DNA from: Myxococcales bacterium
Lineage (GTDB): Bacteria; Myxococcota_A; Polyangia; JAHFDS01
Assembly: GCA_023248855.1 (NCBI GenBank)
Contig: JAHFDS010000011.1
Coordinates: 1-55,091, forward strand
Length of the DNA stretch: 55,091 nucleotides
Direction of reading: 5' to 3'
Under the pieces are notes generated by a model. The model did not search any database. It was given only the letters and a program-made list of their open reading frames with translations, and was not told the DNA's origin. Numbering within the stretch: position 1 is the stretch's first letter; every line of letters begins with the position of its first letter. Below are positions 49,033 through 55,091 of this stretch, piece by piece. The position numbers were made by a program, and so were the translations under genes.

Positions 49033-50865
49033 ATGCACTGGACCGAGAGGTACGCGCACAAGATCGCCACGCCCGCGGAGGTGGTGCGGGCGATCCGTCC
49101 GGGTCGCCGCATCCTCATCGGCTCGGGGGCTGCCGAGCCGGTGCCGCTCGTGGAGGCGTTGGTCGAGCATGGCGAGCACCTGTCGGACAACGAGATCGTC
49201 CACCTGCTGACGCTCGGGCCGGCGCCCTACGTGCGGCCGGAGCTGGCCCGTCGTTTCCGCCACGCGGCCTTCTTCATCGGCGCCAACGTGCGGCAAGCGG
49301 TGCAGGAGGGCCGGGCGGACTTCGTCCCGGTGTTCCTCTCGGAGATTCCCGAGCTCATCCGCTCGCGCCGGGTGCGCATCGACGTGGCGCTCGTGCAGAC
49401 GAGCCCACCGGACGCGCACGGCTACGTCAGCCTCGGTGTCGCGGTCGACATTGTCCGCGCCGCGGTCGACAGCGCCGAGGTCGTGTACGCGCAGGTGAAC
49501 CCGCGCATGCCGCGCGTCCACGGCGACTCGTTCCTGCACATCGACCACATCGCGCGGCTGGTGCCGCACGAGGCGCCGCTGCTCGAGCCCGGCGCCGAGC
49601 CCCCCGACGCGGACGCGCTCGAGATCGGTCGTCACGTCGCTACCCTCATCCCCGACGGCGCGACGCTGCAGACGGGGATCGGCTCGATCCCCGACGCCGT
49701 GCTGCGCGCGCTCGATCACCGGCACGACCTCGGCGTGCACACCGAGATGTTCTCCGACGGCGTCATGCGCCTGGCGGAGGCCGGCGTCATCACCGGGCGC
49801 CGAAAGACGCTCCTGCGCGGCAAGATCGTCACGTCGTTCGTGATGGGCAGCCAGGCGCTCTACCAGTGGGTGCACGAGAACCCCGCGGTCGAGGTTCGGC
49901 CCTCGGAGTTCACCAATGACCCATTCACCATCGCGAGAAACGACCAGATGATCGCGATCAACTCGGCGCTCGCGGTCGATCTCACCGGTCAAGTGGCGGC
50001 CGACACCCTGATGGGGCGGTTCTTCTCGGGCATCGGGGGCCAGGTGGACTTCATCCGCGGCGCGGCGCGGAGCCGGGGCGGAAAGCCCATCATCGCGCTG
50101 CGCTCGACCGCCAAGGACGGCACGGTGAGCCGCATTCGCCCGGTGCTCGAGGAGGGCGCGGGCGTCGTCACCTCGCGCGGCGACGTGCACTACGTCGTCA
50201 CCGAGCACGGCGTGGCGGACCTCTGGGGCAAGACGGTGCGCGAGCGTGCGGTGGCGCTGTCGTCGATCGCGCACCCGAGCTTCAGAGCGGACCTGCTCGA
50301 CGCGGCCAAGGCGCGCCGCTACGTCTTCGCCGACCAGGCCGTGCCGCGCGCCAGCTATCCGTGGCGTGAGGTGCGGAGCGAACGGCTCGAGCCTTCGGGC
50401 AGCCAGGTGGAGCTGCGCCCCATGCGCATGAGCGACGCCGAGCCGGTGCAGGACCTGCTCTATCGGATGAGCCGCGACAGCATCTACAAGCGCTTCCTGT
50501 CGTTCAAGCAGGCACACCCGATCGACGAGCTGACGGAGCTGTGTGACCTCGACTACGAGCACAACATGGGGCTCGTGGTGACAAGTGAGAGCGGCGAGGT
50601 GCTCGGCCTCGGGCGCTACGACGTCGACCCGGCAACGAGCCTCGGCGACATCGCGTTCGCGGTGCGCGACGACTGGCAGGGCCGCGGTATCGGCACGCTG
50701 CTCTTGCGGCGCCTGGCGGAGATCGCCCGCGCCCGGGGTCTGCGCGGCTTCTCCGCCGACGTGCTCTCGACCAACCGGGCCATGCTCGGCGTGTTCTACC
50801 GGAGCGGCCTCAAGCTCGAGACCGACCTCGACGCCGGCGTGTACCACCTCGTCGCCACCTTCTGA
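49033..50865 (+). CDS. Acetyl-CoA hydrolase/transferase fused to GNAT acetyltransferase
   Basis: 610 residues from ATG 49033. Residues about 1-430 are the Cat1/acetyl-CoA hydrolase-transferase family (RRILIGSGAAEPVPLVEALV, TLQTGIGSIPDAVL, HTEMFSDGVMRLAEAG with the probable active-site Glu, IGGQVDFIRGA). Residues about 455-610 are a GNAT domain (VELRPMRMSDAEPVQDLLY, AcCoA loop DDWQGRGIGTLLLRRL). This fusion occurs in several bacteria; it may couple acyl-CoA transfer with acetylation of a protein or metabolite. The open frame extends upstream through repetitive sequence, so the ATG matching the family start is chosen. Confidence 0.85.
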   Translation: MHWTERYAHKIATPAEVVRAIRPGRRILIGSGAAEPVPLVEALVEHGEHLSDNEIVHLLTLGPAPYVRPELARRFRHAAFFIGANVRQAVQEGRADFVPVFLSEIPELIRSRRVRIDVALVQTSPPDAHGYVSLGVAVDIVRAAVDSAEVVYAQVNPRMPRVHGDSFLHIDHIARLVPHEAPLLEPGAEPPDADALEIGRHVATLIPDGATLQTGIGSIPDAVLRALDHRHDLGVHTEMFSDGVMRLAEAGVITGRRKTLLRGKIVTSFVMGSQALYQWVHENPAVEVRPSEFTNDPFTIARNDQMIAINSALAVDLTGQVAADTLMGRFFSGIGGQVDFIRGAARSRGGKPIIALRSTAKDGTVSRIRPVLEEGAGVVTSRGDVHYVVTEHGVADLWGKTVRERAVALSSIAHPSFRADLLDAAKARRYVFADQAVPRASYPWREVRSERLEPSGSQVELRPMRMSDAEPVQDLLYRMSRDSIYKRFLSFKQAHPIDELTELCDLDYEHNMGLVVTSESGEVLGLGRYDVDPATSLGDIAFAVRDDWQGRGIGTLLLRRLAEIARARGLRGFSADVLSTNRAMLGVFYRSGLKLETDLDAGVYHLVATF

Positions 50866-50987
50866 GGCCGCGTCCTCCTCGCGCGCACGGCTTGCGCCTC
50901 TGCCCACCGCCGCCGAACCGACTGCACTCCGGGTCCCGCAAATCCCGCGGCAAGCGCCGGCATGTCTCTTGAATTGTCCCAGGTGCG

Positions 50988-52346
50988 ATGCCCGCTCGCT
51001 TTCCGGACCTCGACGCTGCGCTGGTTTCACGACTCGACCGCCCCGGGCCGCGTTACACTAGCTACCCGACCGTGCCGGTGTGGTCGGAGCGCTTCGGCGC
51101 CGCGGACCACGCGCGCGCGCTCGAGCGTGCCGGGCACAGTGCCGAGCCGCTCTCGCTCTACGTGCACATCCCGTTCTGCCAGGAGCTGTGCAGCTACTGC
51201 GGCTGCAACGTCGTCGTCTCGAAGAGCCCGCAGCGGCTCGATGCCTACGTGGAGAGCGTGGCGCGGGAGGCGCAGCTCGTGGCGGCGCGGCTCGGCAAGC
51301 GGCGGCGGCTCGCGCGCGTGCACTACGGCGGAGGCACCCCGACCTCGCTCGACGAGCGCCAGCTCGAGCGGCTCTGGGAGGGCTTGACCGCGGCGTTCTC
51401 GGTCGATCCGGACGCGGAGCTCGCGGTCGAGGTCGACCCCTCGGTGACCCGCCCCTCGCAGCTGACCGCGCTCGCAGGCATGGGCTTTCACCGGCTCTCG
51501 GTCGGCGTGCAGGACTTCGATCCGAGGGTGCAGCACGCGGTCGCGCGCATCCAGAGCTTCGCAGAGACGGCGGCCATCCTCGGCCACGCCCGCCGGGTCG
51601 GCTTTCGCAGCGTGAACACGGATCTCATCTACGGCCTGCCGATGCAGACCGAGGCGTCGTGGCGACGCACGCTCGAGCAGGTGCTCGCGCTCTCGCCGGA
51701 CCGCCTGGCGACGTTCTCGTTCGCCTTCGTGCCGGACGTGCGCCCGAACCAGCGCAGGCTGCCGCTCGCGGACATCCCGACCGGCCTGGCCCGTCTGGCC
51801 TTGCTCCGCCTCTCGCACGAGGTGCTCGGGGCGGCGGGCTACCGCGCGATCGGCCTCGATCACTTCGCGCGACCCACCGACGAGCTCTCGATCGCGCTCG
51901 AGGAGGGGCACCTCTGGCGGGACTTCCAGGGCTACACGACGCGTCGCGCGCCCGAGACCGTCGCCCTCGGCTCGAGCGGCATCAGCGACGTGGGCGGCGC
52001 GTTCGTGCAGAGCGACAAGCGCGTCGGCGCGTGGACACGCGCCATCGAGGCGGGCACCCTGCCCACCGAGCGCGGCTACTGGCTCACCGACGACGATCGC
52101 GAGCGGCGCGGCATCATCACCGACCTCATGTGCAACCAGCGCGTCGACCTCGGTCCGGGGGCCGAGGTGCGCTTTGGCGCGGAGCTTCTGCGCCTGCGCG
52201 ATCAGGAGCGAGAGGGCCTCGTGACCCTCGCTGGCCCTCGGGTGACCGTGACGCCGCTCGGCCGCGTCTTCCTGCGCAACGTGGCGATGGTCTTCGACGC
52301 GCACCTGCCGAACGCCACGCGCCAGCAGTTCTCGCGCACCGTGTAG
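50988..52346 (+). CDS. hemN: Oxygen-independent coproporphyrinogen III oxidase
   Basis: 452 residues of the radical SAM family. The 4Fe-4S/SAM motif is CQELCSYCGC with HemN-type third and extra Cys, preceded by SLYVHIPF. GGGTPT and the C-terminal HemN domain (LGSSGISDVGGAFVQ, RRGIITDLMCNQRVDL) are intact. It decarboxylates coproporphyrinogen III to protoporphyrinogen IX without oxygen, for heme under low oxygen. The 122-bp upstream gap has no clear FNR box. Likely co-functional with the cytochrome oxidase copper genes downstream. Confidence 0.95.
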   Translation: MPARFPDLDAALVSRLDRPGPRYTSYPTVPVWSERFGAADHARALERAGHSAEPLSLYVHIPFCQELCSYCGCNVVVSKSPQRLDAYVESVAREAQLVAARLGKRRRLARVHYGGGTPTSLDERQLERLWEGLTAAFSVDPDAELAVEVDPSVTRPSQLTALAGMGFHRLSVGVQDFDPRVQHAVARIQSFAETAAILGHARRVGFRSVNTDLIYGLPMQTEASWRRTLEQVLALSPDRLATFSFAFVPDVRPNQRRLPLADIPTGLARLALLRLSHEVLGAAGYRAIGLDHFARPTDELSIALEEGHLWRDFQGYTTRRAPETVALGSSGISDVGGAFVQSDKRVGAWTRAIEAGTLPTERGYWLTDDDRERRGIITDLMCNQRVDLGPGAEVRFGAELLRLRDQEREGLVTLAGPRVTVTPLGRVFLRNVAMVFDAHLPNATRQQFSRTV

Positions 52347-52365
52347 GGGATCCGTGCGGATGCCG

Positions 52366-53034
52366 TCAATGGCAGCAGGGCGCGCCCGCGTGCAGCGTGC
52401 GCCAGGCAAGCACGCCCGCGGCGAGCGCGGGCAGGGCCCGCTCGAGGCCGAGGTCCACCCAGGCGGGCGCGCGGGACACGAGCTGCGCCTGCAGCTGCGC
52501 GGCGCCGAGAGCCGGCACCGCCCCGAGCGCGAAGGCACCGAGCGTGAGCGCTCCTTGCGCGATCGAGGACGTGGCGGCCGCCGAAAGCAGCATCCCGTAG
52601 AGCAGCCCGCAGGGGAGTAGCGGCGTCAGTGCGCCGAGCCAGGCGGCGCGCAGCGCGGGTGAAAACCGTGCACCTCGGCCCAGCAGGCGACGCAGGATGT
52701 GCGCGAGCCCAGGCGCCGGGCGCAAGCGGCGCGACAGCACGCGGCGCAGATCCAACGCGCTTGCGGCCAGCGTCGCCACCAGAAGCCAGGGCACGAACCG
52801 CTCGAGGCCCAGGCGAAGGCCACCCGACAGCGCGCCCCCGAGCCCGCCAGCGACGAGGCCCACCGCGCAATACCCCACGACGCGCGCGCCGTGATAGGCA
52901 GCCGCCGCCCACAGGCGCTGCCCCGGCCCCGCGGGGCCCATGCTGGCGCAGGCGAGAGGGCCGCACATGAGCCAGCAATGCAAGCTGCTCGAGAAGCCGA
53001 CGGCGACGGCGGCGGCCGGCAGCGCGATATCCAC
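52366..53034 (-). CDS. Sulfite exporter TauE/SafE-family membrane protein (copper-linked)
   Basis: 222 residues from a GTG at 53034 (a GTG at 53112 adds 26 residues without a membrane segment). About six membrane helices with the UreH/TauE_2-type pattern SSSLHCWLMCGPLACASMG and TPLLPCGLLYGMLLSAA, including conserved Cys/His that often bind copper; it ends with GAPCCH. Homologs next to CcoI/CtpA ATPases are implicated in cytochrome oxidase copper assembly. It is divergent from the P-type ATPase gene, with hemN convergent. Function as an exporter is by family name only. Confidence 0.8.
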   Translation of the reverse strand: MDIALPAAAVAVGFSSSLHCWLMCGPLACASMGPAGPGQRLWAAAAYHGARVVGYCAVGLVAGGLGGALSGGLRLGLERFVPWLLVATLAASALDLRRVLSRRLRPAPGLAHILRRLLGRGARFSPALRAAWLGALTPLLPCGLLYGMLLSAAATSSIAQGALTLGAFALGAVPALGAAQLQAQLVSRAPAWVDLGLERALPALAAGVLAWRTLHAGAPCCH

Positions 53035-53138
53035 GAAGGCAGAAGCGGAGCAAGCCTCGTGCCGATTTTCGGTATCCCCTGTTCCGTGCCCGAGCGGCAC
53101 CTCGACCGGCACGCCGCTCGCAATGGCGCCACCTGTCG

Positions 53139-55091
53139 ATGGGCAAGATCGCCTGCGCGCATTGCGGGAGCCCGGCCACCGTGAAAGACGGTGCGCTCGC
53201 CTTCTGCTGTGACGGCTGCGCCACGGTGTACGCGCTCCTCCGCGACGCGGGCCTCGAGCGCTACTACGCGCTCGGCGGGCGTGGGTCCGCGCCCGACGGC
53301 GCCGGCCCGGGCAGCTACGCGTGGCTCGAGCCGCTCGTGGCGGCGGCCGAGTCCGGCGCCAACGAGCTGTGCCAGCTCGAGGTGGACGTCCAGGGGGTTC
53401 ATTGCGCGGCCTGCGTGTGGCTCTTGCAGCAGCTTGGCCGGCGCGCCGGCTGCCTGCGCCTCGACGTCAACCCCGCGCTCGGCAAGCTGCACGTCTCCTA
53501 CGCGCGCGGCGCCTTCGACGCACGATCGTACCTGCGCACCCTCGAGCAGCTCGGCTATCGCACCGGCCCGAGCCGCAAGACCGACGGGACGGCGTCGCGC
53601 GGGCTGCTCGTGCGGCTCGGCGTGCTGTCGGCGCTGACCCTCCAGGTGATGCACTTCCAGGCGTCGTTCTACCTCGGCCTCGGCGACGACCACGCGGACC
53701 CCACGGCGCGCCTCTTCTTCGGCGTCTCGCTCGCCATGACCACGCTCGCGGTCGCGATCGGCGGCGAGCCCTTCCTGCGGGGCACGTGGCAGGGCCTGCG
53801 CCGCGGCGTGCTCGCGCTCGACCTTCCCATCGCGCTCGGCCTCGTCCTCGCGTTCGGCGCCTCGCTGTGGCAGGCGGCGCGCGGCCGCATCGAGCACACC
53901 TACCTCGACACGCTCACGTGCTTCGTGACGCTCATGGTGGCGGCGCGCTGGCTGTCCGAGCGCGTGCTCGAGCGCAGCAGAAAGCTCCTGCTCGAGGACG
54001 CCGGTGCGGACGCGCTCGTGGTGCGGCGTCGGCAAGGCGGTCGCCTGGTGGCCGTCAGCGCGCCGTGCGTCCGCGCGGGAGACGAGCTGCTCGTGGCGCC
54101 CGGCGAGATCGTGCCCGTCGCCGCGACGTCCTCGGAAGCGGGGCAGATCGCGACGGCGTGGATCACCGGCGAGCCCGACGTGCGGCCGATCGCGCCTGGC
54201 CAGGTGGTCCCGGCCGGCGCCATGAACGCCGGCCGGCGTGCCCTCCTCGTCACCGCGCGCACCGCGTTCGAGGACTCGCCGCTGCCGGCGCTCTTGCGGG
54301 CGCCCCAGGGCGGCCAGGCCTCCCAGCACGAGCAGCTGTGGGACCGGATCGCCCGCTTCTACGTCGTGGCCGTGCTCGCGCTGGCCGCCGCCGCATTCGC
54401 GACCTTTGGGGCGGTCGCCCCCGGGCGAGCCCTCGACGTGACCGTGGCGATCCTGGTCGTGACCTGTCCCTGTGCGCTCGGCCTCGGTGGCCCGCTCGCG
54501 CGCGAGATCGCGCTCGCCCGGCTGCGGCGGCGTGGCCTCTACGTGCGCCTGGCCGACGCGCTGCCCCGGCTCGCCGAGGTTCGCAAGGTCCTCTTCGACA
54601 AGACCGGCACGCTGACCTTCGGCCGCCTGGAGGCGGACCGCGACGCGGTGGCGGCGCTCCCGGCCTGCATGGTCGACGTCGCCTACGACCTGGCCGTGCG
54701 GAGCCAGCACCCGGCCGCGCGCGCCCTGGCAGAGGCGCTCGCGACGCGCGGAGCGCTGCTCGATCCGGCGGCCGTGGTCGAGGAGACGCCCGGGCAGGGC
54801 CTCGCGCTCGTGCGGCAGGGACACCGGTATTCCCTGGGCGGCGACGCGGGCGAGGATCGCGCAGCGTGCTTGCGGCGCGACGGCCAGCTGGTGGCGCGCG
54901 TCGGCCTCCGCGAGACCCTGCGCCCGGACGCGCGCGAGCTCGTCTCCACGCTGGAGCGAGCCGGGCTCGAGGTCTGGCTGGTCTCGGGCGACGAGGCCGG
55001 CCGCGCCGCCGCGCTCGCCGCCGAGCTCCGCATCCCCCCCGAACACGTCCGCGCGGGCCTGCGGCCCGAGGACAAGGCCGCGCTCGTCTCC
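53139..55091 (+). CDS. ccoI: Copper-translocating P-type ATPase, CcoI/FixI-like (3' end cut by window)
   Basis: At least 651 codons without a stop, from ATG 53139. Order: an N-terminal zinc-ribbon-like CxxC pair (CAHCGSPATVKDG, CCDGCATVY), an HMA-like domain with HCAACVWLL, membrane helices, the actuator loop with TGEP in place of the usual TGES, the copper-binding CPC in VVTCPCALGLGGPLA, and the phosphorylation motif FDKTGTLTFG. The GDG hinge lies beyond the window. It pumps Cu(I) for cbb3-type cytochrome oxidase maturation by homology with CcoI. Divergent from the TauE/SafE gene. The frame is incomplete at its 3' end and was translated by hand. Confidence 0.9.
   Translation, partial: MGKIACAHCGSPATVKDGALAFCCDGCATVYALLRDAGLERYYALGGRGSAPDGAGPGSYAWLEPLVAAAESGANELCQLEVDVQGVHCAACVWLLQQLGRRAGCLRLDVNPALGKLHVSYARGAFDARSYLRTLEQLGYRTGPSRKTDGTASRGLLVRLGVLSALTLQVMHFQASFYLGLGDDHADPTARLFFGVSLAMTTLAVAIGGEPFLRGTWQGLRRGVLALDLPIALGLVLAFGASLWQAARGRIEHTYLDTLTCFVTLMVAARWLSERVLERSRKLLLEDAGADALVVRRRQGGRLVAVSAPCVRAGDELLVAPGEIVPVAATSSEAGQIATAWITGEPDVRPIAPGQVVPAGAMNAGRRALLVTARTAFEDSPLPALLRAPQGGQASQHEQLWDRIARFYVVAVLALAAAAFATFGAVAPGRALDVTVAILVVTCPCALGLGGPLAREIALARLRRRGLYVRLADALPRLAEVRKVLFDKTGTLTFGRLEADRDAVAALPACMVDVAYDLAVRSQHPAARALAEALATRGALLDPAAVVEETPGQGLALVRQGHRYSLGGDAGEDRAACLRRDGQLVARVGLRETLRPDARELVSTLERAGLEVWLVSGDEAGRAAALAAELRIPPEHVRAGLRPEDKAALVS

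Noticed and set aside
50866..50987. Possible FNR site before hemN (TTGAATTGTCCC)
   Set aside because: Only one half resembles TTGAT; the second half-site is absent.

Overview
This window is high-GC (about 70 %), densely coded DNA from a bacterium, most likely a myxobacterium (Myxococcota, formerly Deltaproteobacteria). The evidence is family-level: a DUF4388/PATAN signalling protein, a pilB-pilT-pilC-pilS type IV pilus cluster, lipoproteins with Gly/Ser-rich linkers, MopE-type metal-binding motifs, a receiver/NtrC/histidine-kinase-rich gene set, and a lexA preceded by two GTTCAG elements like those described for the Myxococcus xanthus LexA box. I cannot place it to genus.

Layout. 0-6.2 kb: a three-gene signalling operon (receiver, GAF, DUF4388), a tiny basic protein, mutY, an NCS1 permease and an IHF/HU protein. 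6.2-9.4 kb: a tightly overlapping operon scoA-scoB-methylmalonyl-CoA mutase large subunit. 9.4-16.5 kb: another tiny basic protein, then pilB-pilT-pilC-pilS (no pilR follows), a long imperfect inverted repeat and a membrane protein. 16.6-22.3 kb: an ABC exporter whose permease is fused to a CPBP protease, a Crp/Fnr regulator, a HAD-IG 5'-nucleotidase and a lipoprotein. 22.3-26.6 kb (minus): a sulfate uptake operon sbp-cysT-cysW plus an OprP-type porin, without cysA. 26.7-29.8 kb (minus): signal-peptide protein, HEAT-repeat protein and MurJ. 29.9-36.4 kb: lexA, an atypical SDR, a TonB-like protein, DUF2520 protein, nadD, and a nucleotidyltransferase with a small partner.

36.4-40.8 kb is accessory or decaying DNA: a lipoprotein, a frameshifted REP-associated (Y1/HUH) transposase with a perfect 32-bp tandem duplication, the 3' end of an IS4-type DDE transposase, and a truncated RHS/YD-repeat fragment carrying a MopE-type motif. 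40.8-48.6 kb: a di-heme cytochrome c, a GH5 (endoglycoceramidase-like) lipoprotein, an acyltransferase, a sigma-54 NtrC-type regulator facing a soluble GAF histidine kinase, and two small lipoproteins, one with an HExxH motif. 48.6-55.1 kb: a repeat- and palindrome-rich leader, an acetyl-CoA hydrolase/transferase-GNAT fusion, hemN, a TauE/SafE-like membrane protein and, divergent from it, a CcoI-type copper ATPase cut off by the window end.

No tRNA, rRNA or CRISPR array was seen. I found no single locus that is clearly a new system. The most unusual points are the ABC permease-CPBP fusion, the SDR lacking its catalytic Tyr, the RHS/MopE chimera in an IS graveyard, the nucleotidyltransferase/small-protein pair, and several palindromic or repeated intergenic elements.
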